Source: Galerina marginata
Taxonomy: Eukaryota > Basidiomycota > Agaricomycetes > Agaricales > Galerinaceae
DNA length: 64,000 nucleotides
Assembly (NCBI GenBank): GCA_023014335.1
Contig: JAECYW010000021.1
Coordinates: forward strand, 124,001-188,000
Reading direction: 5' to 3'
The number at the start of each line of letters is the position of its first letter. Position 1 is the stretch's first letter. Below the pieces are notes generated by a model. It had not been told where the DNA came from. It ran no database searches and was given only the letters and a program-made list of their open reading frames with translations. Below are positions 11,222 to 22,306 of the stretch, piece by piece. Position numbers and translations under genes: made by a program.

Positions 11222-12975
11222 TTTGAAGGTTCGCAAGGGTGAGAGAGCTTCGGAGTTTGGGGAGGAGATCCACTCGGATGTTTGAGGGCCTGCCGATGTC
11301 AACACTCTTGGCAGACGGCGATATTTTGTCAGTTTCACGGACGATAACACACATTGGACAACGGTTTACCTTCTGCAGAAGAAGTCCAAAGTTTTTCTTT
11401 GCTTCAAGAACTTTGAAACTTGGTGTTATGTCCGCCTCAATGCCCTCATCAAATGTCTTCGCGCCGACTGCGGTGGCGAATACCTGGATCACGATTTCAT
11501 GAATTATCTTGAATTGAAGGGCACACAATTGAGACTTACCGTGCATGATACTCCCGAAGACAACGGCGTTTCTGAACAGCTTAATTGTACCTTGATGGAG
11601 AAGGTCCGAGCAATGATCGTCGCAAGTGGTTTGCCACTTTTTCTCTGGGGAGAATGTCTTCTCCATGCTGTTTACTTGAAGAATCGCACATCTACGAAAG
11701 CCCTAGATGGTTGGACACCTTATCATTTAGTCAACAAAGAACCTCCAAATCTTTCCGACTTACCCAAGTGGGGTTGCAAAGTCTGGGTTCACGATATGGA
11801 TACTGGCAAGCTGCGTGTTTGCGCTAAGCCAGGGTATTGGGTTGGTTTTGACTTGCAGAGCAACGGACATCATATCTATTGGTCGGAAAAGCGAAATGTC
11901 AGCATCGAACGCAGTGTCGTATTTACGGAGAAGGAGCTAACATTTGTCAAGGATGATGTAGTCAGGCTCGAGGGGGAGGAAACCGGCGACGACGCCAAGC
12001 AATCCGAGCCTACCACTGTCCCCGAAAATTTACAAACTACGTCTACAGAAATTCTGTCGTCTATCTCTACTGCTCCTCCTGCTCCGAATGTCCAACCAGC
12101 CCCCACATGCCCTAGTCGCAACAAGAAACCCTCTCAGTACGTTCGCAACCTCCTCGAAGGAAAGGGCACGACAATGATCCGTACAACGAGCCGCACCAAG
12201 GCTCTACCAACCAGCATTCAAGCTCCATCGAAGGATGATCCTCCGATTGAACAAGCGGCAGTACCAGAGCTTGAGGAAGAGATTGATGGTGTAGCGATGG
12301 CGGCGGAGATGGCGAATGGGCATGGGTTGGAGCCACAAAATATTGTGGAGGCTATGCGTAGCCCCGACTGGCCGCAGTGGAAGGAGACAATGGAGGAAGA
12401 GCATGAGGCGTTGAAGGCATACGAAACGTGGCAGCTCGAGGAAGCACCGCCTGGGGTGAATATTGTTGGATGTCGATGGCTTTTTCGGGTCAAACGTGAC
12501 GCCGAAGGCAAGATTGTTTGATATTGAGCTCGATTGGTCGCGCAGGGATTTTTGCAAATTCCCAACATCAATTTCTTCTTGACTTTTGCTCCAGTCTTGA
12601 AGATGGCGTCGATCCAACTCATGTTAGCTCTTGCAGCTTGTTACAACTGGGAAGTTCACCAGGCTGATGTTAAAAGTGCCTATTTAAATGGTGAATTCGA
12701 GCAGAACGAGGTCATTTACATGTGCATACCTCAAGGTCTTGACATCAACTCCAACAAGCCGCGAGCAGCACTCCGCCTTCTCAAACCCCTCTACGGTCTC
12801 TGCCAGAGTGCGCAGCATTGGTATCAAAAATTCTGGAAGATCCTGCGGGAGATTTTGGGCATGTCGCAATGCAAGGTTGACCAGGCAGTCTTTTTTCGCG
12901 TTGATAAATCGGGTGTTATTATAATTGTCGTACACGTCGACGATTTGACGATCGTTACATCGTCGGTCCTCCTGA
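11222..12975 (+). pseudogene. Copia integrase and N-terminal reverse transcriptase
   Basis: Clear Ty1/copia Pol: start of integrase (KVRKGERASEFGEEIHSDV), catalytic-core sequence (HDTPEDNGVSEQLNCTL, ... LHAVYLKNRTSTKALDG), a Ser/Thr-rich linker, then RT (LFRVKRDAEGKI, QADVKSAYLNGEF, LLKPLYGLCQSAQHWYQKF, VVHVDDLTIV). Stops occur at the expected Trp after HSDV and twice in the KIV*Y*ARLVAQGF stretch near 12519-12527, where two CGA codons appear changed to TGA. The frame ends at the RT active-site block because of the giant insertion at 12976 and resumes at 57661. Inactive. Confidence 0.88.
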
Positions 12976-13100
12976 TTACGAGTTCTTACGTAGTAAAAGA
13001 ACTCGTTTTCTATACTCGGTTGCGGAAAGAAATGATTCCTAACGCGAACGTTGGAAATTTTCCCACTGCTTCATTTTTTGTGACTGACCCTGAATTAAAA
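12976..13100 (+). other. 5' terminal region of the giant Helitron
   Basis: About 110 bp are alignable with the 5' ends of the seven small copies, with many substitutions. The hairpin arms differ from the small copies by a compensatory pair (CAAG/CTTG became CGAG/CTCG), and the subterminal motif at the far 3' end changed in the same way. This covariation argues that the structure and the end-to-end match are functionally constrained. Confidence 0.7.
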
Positions 13101-13385
13101 GTCTACAAATTTTTGTAACAGTGGGAAATTTTTATTGAGCATGGGAATGGTTGTTTGATGCCGGTTGCTATGGTCTATTTTTAGCTTGTGTGCCAAGAAA
13201 CCTAAACTAGGGTTAGAGCTTCTTGATAGCGCTATTAAGCATTGCAGTTTAGAGGTTTTTTTCTCTCTTTAACTTCTCTAATAGCATATATTGCTCTCTA
13301 AATTACTACTTCTTTGAGCTTGTCTTTCAAAGCAAATGAATAAAGATATTCATTGTTTGTATAGTCAAATACATATGTAGCTACA
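13101..13385. other. Non-coding spacer, 3' flank of the SET gene
   Basis: T-rich on the plus strand; no gene seen. It separates the Helitron 5' end from the stop of the minus-strand SET gene. Confidence 0.4.
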
Positions 13386-14465
13386 TTAATTTGGTCCCAG
13401 CTTGCGTTGCTCTCTTTGTTTCGCTCTTTTGTTCTTTTTGGCTTTGTCTCGCTCCTCAATGTTGATCTGATCTTTGCCCTTCTTAGATACTTCTGCCTCC
13501 TCCTCCTCCTCATCTGGTATTTCCCTGCAATCTTCACATAAGCATTCAGATCCATTCTCCTTGAAGTAGTCAACCCCATAGCAAAGCAATATTTCTTCTT
13601 TGGCTTTGATATTCTTGGTTGCCATAATGGTAAAAGCATATGTGTCTCGAATAGCAATAAACTGTCCAATTTTATTAATATTAAATACCTGTAAACAAGA
13701 ATTGAAACTCACCTCAACATTATAAGAAACACAGCGATGGTTAATGAACCTAATAGGTCCAATCAAGAGTTTTTCTTCAAAGGAGCCATCATTGCGGTTG
13801 TTTTCATGAGGAGTGATTGTGGACAGATCAGTATACTTTTCAGCACGATCCTCTGGCATTAAACCAAGGAGTTCTTGGATGTATTCTCCTTGTATGATGT
13901 CCTTGTTGGCATAGATTGCAAAACCTTTTTGTTTAGCATGGCCAAGAGGTTTGACCTTAAGATGCACTATGGCTGCTGGATTAATAACCAAACTATAGGC
14001 GGTGATACACCTGTGAGGCAATATTAATAGTATATAGATAGATAGATATTTTAAAACCCACCAAGACAGAGTTTCCAAACTTTCTTTTTTCTTGTTTTCC
14101 CAGACAAGTGCAGGATAATGAAGAAGAATACCGGTTGCAAGCTTTTCCACAGTGGCTATATATCCAAGTGGATCTTGAAAATTAAGGTTGTCCTTGACCT
14201 TTTCAAACATAGACCAAATGATAGAATGATCAAAAGGTTCCATATTTGTATTGAGAGAGATAGTTTGGATATTATGACTTCTGTTCTTGGATTTTTCCTT
14301 TTGTTGACCAAAAAGAGCATTGATAATAAGAGGGTCAATGTGAAGTATAGCCTGAGAGGGAAGGATAAAAAGAGACAAGTCATTCACAAGAGAAGATTTG
14401 TTGAGATCGCCTTGATTCCATGCCATAGCATGATAAGAGGTGTAAGTAAGTGCAGTGTCAGCCAT
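13386..14465 (-). CDS. SET-domain protein (SMYD-like lysine methyltransferase), two 51-nt introns
   Basis: SET domains transfer methyl groups from S-adenosylmethionine to protein lysines, often on histones. The SET core is visible: GFAIYANKDIIQGEYIQELLG, then GPIRFINHRC (the N-H-x-C knot), then IKAKEEILLCYGVDYF, and a post-SET-type CLCEDC. A Lys/Arg/Glu-rich tail follows. The frame reads through two stretches that are almost certainly introns, 13662-13712 and 14011-14061. Each is 51 nt with GTG..CAG borders, and removing the first joins SYNVE to FIAIRD, giving a standard SET sequence. Starts at the ATG at 14465, the first Met of the frame. It is cargo of the giant Helitron. The target substrate is not predictable. 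Confidence 0.85.
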   Translation of the reverse strand: MADTALTYTSYHAMAWNQGDLNKSSLVNDLSLFILPSQAILHIDPLIINALFGQQKEKSKNRSHNIQTISLNTNMEPFDHSIIWSMFEKVKDNLNFQDPLGYIATVEKLATGILLHYPALVWENKKKESLETLSWWVLKYLSIYILLILPHRCITAYSLVINPAAIVHLKVKPLGHAKQKGFAIYANKDIIQGEYIQELLGLMPEDRAEKYTDLSTITPHENNRNDGSFEEKLLIGPIRFINHRCVSYNVEVSFNSCLQVFNINKIGQFIAIRDTYAFTIMATKNIKAKEEILLCYGVDYFKENGSECLCEDCREIPDEEEEEAEVSKKGKDQINIEERDKAKKNKRAKQREQRKLGPN

Positions 14466-14835
14466 TGAGGTGAAAGAAATTGAAGTTTATTGTTGTATCC
14501 TGGAATCTTATATAGACATACTCTCATAGCTTTAGGGCTATGCTATACTACTTTCTTGGCTTTACAGGCTGCACAATACTATGTTCATAGCTTTAGGGCT
14601 GCGCAATACTACTTTCTTGGCTTTACAGGCTGCGTGATACATGCATAGCTTTAGAGGCTGTGCAATACTGACATGCATAGCTTTATGCCACTTACATAGC
14701 TTTAATATTCAGCTACGTCATACTAATGGCTGTACTTACATGCTAAAACAATAAGCATTTACAATGAATGAAGTAACATGCAAAATGTGACAGTTTTAAA
14801 AGCAGTCTACACTATTATTTTATTTTTTTAACAGT
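14466..14835. repeat. Upstream region of SET gene with short imperfect tandem repeats
   Basis: From about 14520 to 14700 a phrase built on CATAGCTTTAGGGCT and TTGGCTTTACAGGCTGC recurs four or five times with variation. It lies directly upstream of the SET start codon, so it could be promoter or 5' leader sequence. No TATA-type box can be assigned with confidence. Confidence 0.5.
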
Positions 14836-15100
14836 TTAAGTTACATTATATTTGAACATCATGTCTACTTAGACATTTTCTTATTACGATCAAGACTTAT
14901 TGATTTATAAGTCTTTTTGGCTCATAGATGTTGTTGTTTAGGTTAGCATCTTGGGGGCCCCCCTGAGCTTTGCGAAGGAGGGGTGGCTAACCTAAACAAC
15001 AACATCTATGAGCCAAAAAAACCTATAAATCAATAAGTCTTGATCGTAATAAGAAAATGTCCAAGTAGATATATGATGTCATATTGAATGTAACTTTAAT
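14836..15100. repeat. Long inverted repeat (arms about 110 bp)
   Basis: The two arms (about 14836-14947 and 14990-15098) are near-perfect reverse complements. They surround a loop of about 40 bp that contains GGGGGGCCCCCC-like sequence. Transcripts could form a long hairpin. It may be a foldback element; no target duplication was identified. Confidence 0.75.
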
Positions 15101-15199
15101 TGCTTGGAAAAAGAAAATAATATTATACTCTGATTATTTATATTGATTAAAACATGTAGACAAAAAATGTAAAAGACGTGATAAAAACAAGTTTCAGAA

Positions 15200-15290
15200 A
15201 ACCCTAACCTTATAATTTTGGTTGTGGCTGTGAGACCTCCGTCTCGACGGAGCCCTCACAGCCACATATAAACCCTAACCTTATAATTTG
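15200..15290. repeat. 44-bp hairpin repeat, copy 1, flanked by direct repeats
   Basis: The core at 15223-15266 is an imperfect palindrome (TGTGGCTGTGAG ... CTCACAGCCACA) and is flanked on both sides by AACCCTAACCTTATAATT. The same hairpin occurs twice near 22.1 kb and once at 39.1 kb, always between cargo genes of the giant Helitron. Confidence 0.75.
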
Positions 15291-15396
15291 GATGGTGGCT
15301 CGTTAATAAGCTCAGATGGCATTATAATTAACATGGCAGTTGACTGATTATAACTATAAATCTACATATATACATGAATATAACAAAAATATGATT

Positions 15397-16321
15397 CTAC
15401 TTTGCCAGAAATATCTATTCAAACATGATTTACGATTTTCTAATTAACAAAGTTTTTCTGATAACTTACCAATGCAGATGGCCTTCCAATACCAGGATTT
15501 CCACATGTACTTGCTCCAATAGTCCAATAAATACTGTCAAGTGGTGGTTGAATATGGTTGAAATTGACTCCAGGCATCAGATATTGCATATTTTCAGTAG
15601 CAATGCATTTGACGTTAAGAAGTGGCAGATTGATGCAGCCAGAATCGCCAACTACGCGTGGAGTCATAGGACAGACTGGATCAACACGGCATCGATGCCT
15701 AAGTGTCATTGAGTCCATGCTTGTTTTGACATTGTGTAAATCGGATGTGGCGAGAAACCCTCTTCGGATGTATTTGTCATAGATATGTGAAGAAATTTGA
15801 CTGGCTTCGTATCTTCCAAGAGATGAACTGTTTCTGTTGGTCTCGAAGGCTATCCATGGGTTGTGTAGAGTGATTTGATAGGAAAGGAGTGAAGGATAAG
15901 CCGAAAATAGACCACCAGCAGTAATTGCGTTCATCATAGCAGTTGTTGGCTGATAGAAGATTGACTCCAAAGGAGTGTGTTCCTCTTTGACAAGAAGAAT
16001 ACACACAGAAGCCTTTACATTCTGCGGTTTGAAAATGATGCGGTCGGAAATGATGGGGTTATAAGTGTGGAATTTGGTCATTGGGATGCAGGGTTCATAT
16101 CCAGCAAGAACCTTTGTTTGAAACAAATGAAGATGTTGGATAGACATAACAATATCGATGTTGTTGGTAAAGAAGCGCTGAGTTTGTGGAAGAAAAGGCT
16201 GAAGGGCAAAGGATCCAGTGACAAGAGCATGACAGTCCTGTAAGGCTGACATGAACGTTTCCAATCTAAAACCAAAGTTTGCCAACATATCAGCAAGCAA
16301 GTCACAATGGTATTGATTCAT
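15397..16321 (-). CDS. Nucleotidyltransferase-like protein of an Agaricomycete F-box family
   Basis: The minus-strand frame from ATG 16321 (MNQYHCDLLADMLANFGF) contains ALVTGSFALQPFLP...NNIDIVM, which fits the G-S followed by D-x-D pattern of nucleotidyltransferase folds, although the first Asp is Asn here (NNIDIV). I recall mushroom proteins where this region follows an F-box. A GTAAGT at about 15467 probably starts a 55-nt intron, after which a short last exon would stop at 15397. Directly upstream, in the same frame, lies an F-box-like segment ending in TAG at 16358, so this gene may be the 3' half of a broken F-box gene. The biochemical role is unknown. Confidence 0.55.
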
Positions 16322-16357
16322 AGCCAAAAAATGGCTTTTGCAGGTCTCTGCAAAAGA

Positions 16358-17307
16358 CTAATGATCAAGACCAGAAAGGTGATCAAAGATCTTTGCTTGA
16401 ATACTGGTTGGAAGGGCAAATATAGCAGTGCTCTGAACTGCATATGTCACATTATTGACTATAATTTTACTTAGTTAGAAGATTTATAAATGAGAAGGAA
16501 AGAAAAAAGCTTACTGATATCAGAATTCAATATACCTACAGATTTAGCAAGAATCCGAACAAAAGCCTGAACATTTTCTTCGTTGGCTTCTTCTTCTGCA
16601 AGATAAAGAAGTTCGAAAAGGCTTTTGCTAGTGCCCCATATGTCCCAGAGTTCTTTGGATAGACAAGCAAGATCTTTGGACAGAAGTGGAGTGCTCTTTT
16701 GAATCTCCTGGTAGCTAGGTTTGGCCAGTGCTCTTTTTGTGCCCACAGGTAGTGGTACAGTTGCTCCTAAGTCCATATTAAGGCAACTGGCTATTTGGCG
16801 GACAACGCAAAGAGCATGACGACGGGTTTCTTCATTTTCATCCAGAGATTTATCAATAATTGTTTGAATGTTCCCCTTCCATAACGATAGGAGGAATTGA
16901 TTGTCATATTGGCCAGTTTTGGTGTTATTGGAAAGATAGTTTCGCAGAATTGTATCTTTTGTAGGTACAAAAAGCGTCAAATTATTGGTTAAAAATGTGA
17001 TTTTTAGTTGAAGTGCTTACCATCTGGATTACTTTCTTCTTCAATTTTGTCATTTTGGTCTTCAATATCATCTTAAAAAAAGTATTTGAATTAGAATCAT
17101 ATAATAAACAAAAGCCCAACATACCTTTGATCAACATACTGATATCGTCCTGTATATCATCCTGTATATCATCCACTTGACTGTTTGTCTGAAGTCTTGC
17201 AGACCGACGACGGTAAGGAACATCTATTACTATTGTTAGCTTCTATCAAGTATTTGATACAAAATCTCACCACAATATGTTAGCTTTTTGCGTTCACTTT
17301 TGCCCAT
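16358..17307 (-). CDS. Multi-exon unknown protein ending in an F-box-like segment
   Basis: Starts at ATG 17307 (MGKSERKKLTYC) and runs through several short exons with GT..AG introns: about 17225-17270, 17078-17123 and 16945-17018, plus a last one of about 70 nt starting near 16514. The main exon (16520-16940) is helical and acidic with no recognised domain. The last exon reads ALPTSIQAKIFDHLSGLD, like the start of an F-box, which in related proteins links a target to SCF ubiquitin ligase. It then meets TAG at 16358, beyond which the same frame continues into the nucleotidyltransferase-like gene. Either these are two genes, or a nonsense mutation splits one F-box protein. Exon borders are my reading. 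Confidence 0.5.
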
Positions 17308-17720
17308 AATGATATCAAGCAGAATAGAAGTAGAGTTAAGCTTAGAGGACAGGCAAAAAGTGAAAAGTAGTTGAACTTGGGGAGAAAAAAGCGATATTGC
17401 CTTACACTCTTTATAAGATTTGTAGTCTTGGTTCCTTCCGTGTTTAGGGTTTGGTTTAGCAAGATCCGCAAGATCCGCAAGATCCGAATAATATATTTTA
17501 AGATCTGTATGTATCAATTCCTGACATGAATATTAGTTAAGATCCGAAGCTAGGTTCCGACATTCCACAGGATCCGTTTTCACTCTAGCGTTGCCTTGCA
17601 TTTGCCTCTTTGGAATCTTCTCAATTTGTTATTAAATTGACAATGGCTGTTTCGTTGGTTCTAGTTGGTTCTAGTTTATAAGACAAATTTTAAATGACCT
17701 GAAACAATTTACGCTATCGA

Positions 17721-18901
17721 TTAGTTATCTAATTTCATACGGCTTAGTCGATCTCTAGCATCGGCAATTTCATCTGCTGAATATCCAACCTTCCTTTTCA
17801 ATGAAACTTGTCTTACTATCTGGTTTTTAGACCGATTGCGTGAAATGCTAGCTTCCTAAATGTCAAAGTACCTTTTTAGATAGATAGTCAATAGATCAAA
17901 TAAATACTCACTCGCAGTGGTGAGGTGTCAAGAATTGTGAGTGCTCGAAGGACTGTTAGCATTCTATGCTTTTCATTCTTCATGCGAATGCAAACAAAGG
18001 AAAGTTGCGCTTCGACTATATCTCCACATCGAAATTTAATAGGATTGACTTCTTCGTATCTGATAAATTTTATTAGTGGTTAGATAAATCTAATCAAAAA
18101 ACATCAGTTACCTTAATTCTTGTTCATGATGATCAACAAGCTCATAATATTCAACCTTGTTTTCGATGGTATGAACGAATTGGTCGTCTTTACTGATAGC
18201 TCCCTCCAGAATTCCATGAGGATCGACCACGCTGGAAAAAGGTACTATTTCTTCAATAGTGGCTTGTTTGCGAATCGTAAAAAATCGGTTATTCATGTCA
18301 ATTGCCATATATCCTTCAAAGGTTGTAGAATTCCAGTCTTCTAAAGCTCCTTGAGGAAGGTTGCGTCCAAATATCTGGTGGATTTCTTGAACATTTTGTA
18401 TCGCCTGATCAAATTTATCACTGCCAAGTCCGGTGAGAGTAACTGATTGCCGTAAAAAATGGCGCTGTCTTGGTTCACTGTATACCATCAGCTTGAGTTT
18501 ATAAAAACTGTAATAAGACATTGGCTTACATTTGAAAAGTCTGCGATATTGGTGGAAGTGATTTTTGGCATAATACTCCTTGTAAGCGTAGAACAACTTC
18601 TTCAGCATGGTAATGGTCCATCGCCTGAATAAGTTTCCAAGTTTTGCTTTGCTCTAGAGACGTAACCTCAATCTTGTTTTTAATGCCATTGTCCTATTAG
18701 CTTGGCTTTAGTTTGGCGTATATAGTATATGTGAAAACAAGTCCTCAACATACCAAATTGAAATTACATAGCTGCATTTTTTTGTTTATCTGGCTATTGG
18801 CCAACTTTTCAACTTTACTTCCTGCAATATGATGAGTGTTCCATATTAAAATTTCAAGACTTTTACTTGCCAGTAGCTTGAATATCAAAAAATTGGTCCA
18901 T
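17721..18901 (-). CDS. Uncharacterised Agaricomycete protein, multi-exon
   Basis: Starts at ATG 18901 (MDQFFDIQATG) and ends at the stop at 17721-17723. The main exon (about 18110-18620) includes YMAIDMNNRFFTIRKQA, then IVPFSSVVDPHGIL; the next exon reads YEEVNPIKFRCGDIVEAQLSF followed by MLTVLRALTILDTSPLR. I recognise this as a widespread mushroom family without known function. The first intron (18822-18870, 49 nt) appears to be a GC-AG intron, because only a GCAAGT donor keeps the frame (ATG|SKVEKL). Other introns of about 50 nt carry GTATGT or GTGAGT donors. It is cargo of the giant Helitron, tail-to-tail with nothing and head-to-head with the plus-strand gene at 19411. Confidence 0.6.
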
Positions 18902-19410
18902 TATGATAGTAATTGGGGGATGATAGATGTAAGGAAAGGATGGTCGTGAACGTTGTCTGTGCTCTTAAATTGGTTTCTCTTCTAGACCAATTGATTTTTT
19001 GAATAGGGGTCAGTCAAGTCTTTGCATTTCCTCATTTGTCTTTGTGATCCTATTTTAGCCGATGGAAGGATCTTCTCTTTCTTTTTTGTTCGGAACCGTA
19101 ATAAGTTCCTGGAGCTTAGGACGTAATAGATGCTTCTTTTTCTTGGCTTCAGCTTCAATTTTGACAGATTATGTTTCACCGAAAATCATCCTCAGGCACT
19201 TTTACGTATCATTCTCTCAGGTTAGCCCCAAAAAGTTTAGAGAAATTCGAATATGATGTAAAAACCATCTTCTAGACTTAAATGAATTTGCAGCCGGATC
19301 ATATGGATGATCCGGATGATCTGATTCATTTTGGGCAACCTCAATGAAACCAGAAGGTATAAAGTCTCCATGTTTTTCAAGCACTTCTTTATTCCCTCCT
19401 CTTCAACGAT
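18902..19410. promoter_or_regulatory. Divergent intergenic region between two cargo genes
   Basis: It separates the start codons of two divergently transcribed genes and so should hold both promoters. It includes a small palindrome ATCATATGGATGATCCGGATGAT near 19300. No specific factor site can be named. Confidence 0.4.
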
Positions 19411-21750
19411 ATGGTTAAACGCAAGATTAAAAAAGAAGCATCTTCCGAGTCTGGAGGTACTAGTGATAGGTGAGATCTTGGTTCTTATTTCATTTCAATA
19501 TAGTCTAACAACTTTTCTATTGTATTAATAGTGAGAAAGAACAATCTGATACAGTCTTGTATGATTTATTGGTTTTTCCTACTGGTTTTTTGCTGTATTA
19601 AACTTTGTTATAGATCTGATTGTCCAGAACCACCGTGAGTTGCTGGGATTTTCTACTCCAGGATTCTAAAGTTGATTCTTGTTACAGCGTAACGCCTAGA
19701 AAATCTAAAAGAATAAATAAAACTTCAAGCGCTAGCCCGTATGTGTTTGGCCCAATAATGTGGAGGATTTTATTTGACTTTTTTAAAACAGATTCAAGTC
19801 AACTAAGAAAACTTCAAGCAATGTTTCCTTTTCCCCTAGGTATGTTCAGTTTAATCTTAAGTTTTTGATATTATATTCACCAAGAAAAAAAAAGTCCTGA
19901 GGCCAAGTCTCCAAAAAAACGCAGGCAGATTCTGGATCTCAGTTCAACTACTCCATCTTCCAAATCTTCTCCAACTAAACGGCCCAACCTTGCTCGTCCA
20001 ATTGTTTTGATACAATCCAAAAAGAAGATATCATCAAAGAGTCTTGTCAAGAATGCAGACAGTGACAATAGCAAGAATGATGAAAGCAATGACGAAACAG
20101 ATGATGAAACAGTTGATGAATGTGAAGATCCAGATGATGAAAGTGAGGAGGAGGAGGAGGAGGAGGAGGAAGAGGAGGAAGCCGAAACGGATAGCCAAAT
20201 TGAAGATTTTTTGGATTTAGAAGCGTAAGATTATTTATAATGGCTTTCAACTGAAACAAACTAAACTTTTTTTTAGTGAAGAACAAAGCTCGGACAATGC
20301 TGACAGTTCTTATGAGCAATCTAGGAAAAAGTAAGTTGTTACTATTTATTTTTTGTTACAGTTTCTTAAGTGCAGTGCTTTAGAAGCAATCAGAAGCGTC
20401 AGAAAATAGTGGATGCTGCTATGTATGTTTTTATTTTTATTTTGTGTTTCTAATTATAACAGTCTTTTAGTGGCAATGCTTTAAAGTCCAAATCCAAGGC
20501 TGGTCAAGGCAATAATAACAAGAAGTCTACATCAAAAGATACTGAAGTGTATTTGGAAGATTTGACAAAGGATCCTGTTATCACGTATGTATTTTTTCTT
20601 TCATTTTAATGATTTTTATTAAGTTTTATATAGACGCCCAAAGCTTCGATCTTGCCAGTTATTTGACAAAGACTTGGTGGATATATTTCTTGCCAAAACC
20701 TACAAGAACCTTCCTAAACTACCCAGGTATTTAAACAACATTTACTTAAATTGATATATTATTAACAAAGTTTTAGTGGATATACCAATAACCGTTATCT
20801 CCCAGCTGGAGAAGCCCCCGAACCAATGATGTATATATCTGAATTGCTTCCAGGATTGTCGAAAATCAGCAAAAAGTATGGTTTAACTTATAGTTTCAAT
20901 TATTCTCCTGAATTCTAATGGGCTTAACAGATACTTGCTTGAATTATTTACATTTGTCTCCGACCATGGCACCAGTACTGTCAATTTGTCAAGAATTGAG
21001 CCTTGCGATCTTATCGCAAAAAAACCAGATACCGGATCTATTTATCCTCTGGTATTTTTACGTCACCAGAAGACTCCTGCTCTTTGTCTTAGCATCATTT
21101 CTGTTGATGAAGACTATACGCGACATCCCAAGGACATCAATGGTTCTTCTTACAAGATTTTGACAGGCGTTATTCAGACCATGGAGTATGAAAGATTGAT
21201 AGCTACACTTTGCCTGGTTTATAAAGTGCCAGGTATCAAAACGCTAATGACCAACAACCGTTGGTCTTTTTCATCACGTCCTGGAAGCTCCAATGGCAAT
21301 TCTCAGAGTAAGTTTTTTTGATTTAAATATCACTGAGTACTGAAATTTTTAATAGATACCTACAATCGTCCAACTTCCTTTCGCTCTGCTGGTTCAAAGA
21401 AACTGAGTCCAGCTAATACTCGTCAACCACAATCTCAAGGTTCTAGATGGAAAATCGGTTATACCAGTGATGAAAATAGTAAGTTTATCCTACTTCCTGT
21501 TTGTTGTAAAAGTTGTTGATTTTTTTCTATAGTTCCAATTCTAGATGGGCGATCTATTCAGATTGATCTTCCCAAAGGTTTACGCAAGGTTGTCGAGACT
21601 CTTCCAGCCTTTACAGAAGAAATTCCTCCAGGATCTTTAACACTTGTTGGATATACTACCTTGGGTTACAATTCAAAGAAATCCCCAGATGAGCTTACTA
21701 TCGGTACTAATATTTGTTGGGCTGTGGTCTTGGCAACCCCAAAAGCGTGA
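19411..21750 (+). CDS. Uncharacterised multi-exon protein with acidic low-complexity region
   Basis: Starts at ATG 19411 (MVKRKIKKEASSESGG) and ends at TGA 21748-21750 after NICWAVVLATPKA. At least ten short exons are separated by introns of about 45-60 nt with GTA/GTG donors. The N-terminal half is basic and serine-rich, followed by a poly-Glu tract encoded by a GAG/GGA microsatellite (20145-20185). The C-terminal half is globular (LLELFTFVSDHGTSTVNL, then GSLTLVGYTTLGYNSKK, then WAVVLA). I recognise the C-terminal pattern from many mushroom proteins of unknown function. The acidic tract would suit a nuclear protein, but that is inference. Confidence 0.6.
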
Positions 21751-22058
21751 GTTTAGTTTTTTTTGGGAAAGATATCATTTTTTGATAAAATATGACCAGG
21801 TAGAACATTTGATGATTTTCCTAGATCTATGTGGCATGACGATCCTTTATTTGTCATGCTAGGTCAACGATTGTCAGAGTTTGTATATTAACGAATGTCT
21901 TCTCGCTTCAACAGCAGCTGTATCATTATTCAACTAATGATATTCAATTGCCCACTTTGTATTTTGCATTATATCTAGTCCTCGTGTATTTTGTAGCTTA
22001 TAATCAACAAGCTCATTTCAGATTCAATGTCGTTTTTTTTTTGGAGTAGTGGTTTTTC
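21751..22058. other. 3' intergenic spacer
   Basis: Shared 3' flank of two convergent genes; no coding signal seen. Confidence 0.4.
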
Positions 22059-22215
22059 TAAGGTTAGGGTTTAAATGTGGCTGTGAGACCTCCTTCGCGC
22101 CGGAGGTCTCACAGCCACATTAAAAATTCTAAGGTTAGGGTTTATATGTGGCTGTGAGACCTCCGTCGCGACGGAGGTCTCACAGCCACAATAATTATGA
22201 TAAGGTTAGGGTTTC
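22059..22215. repeat. Two tandem 44-bp hairpin repeats, copies 2 and 3
   Basis: The cores at 22076-22119 and 22147-22190 are near-perfect palindromes (TGTGGCTGTGAGACCTCC ... its reverse complement), one with loop TTCGCGCC and one with GTCGCGAC. Three TAAGGTTAGGGTTT phrases separate and flank them. They lie between two convergent gene ends. Confidence 0.8.
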
Positions 22216-22306
22216 ACAGTAGGTAAGTTTAGACTGCTTCAAAATGAATTCATCCAATACAAAACTAAAGTTTAAATAACATGCATAAAGAAGTCAATTT
22301 TCCTTT

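Noticed and set aside
13298..13669. Second minus-strand frame overlapping the SET gene as a gene
   Set aside because: It is an out-of-frame shadow of the SET and post-SET exons.
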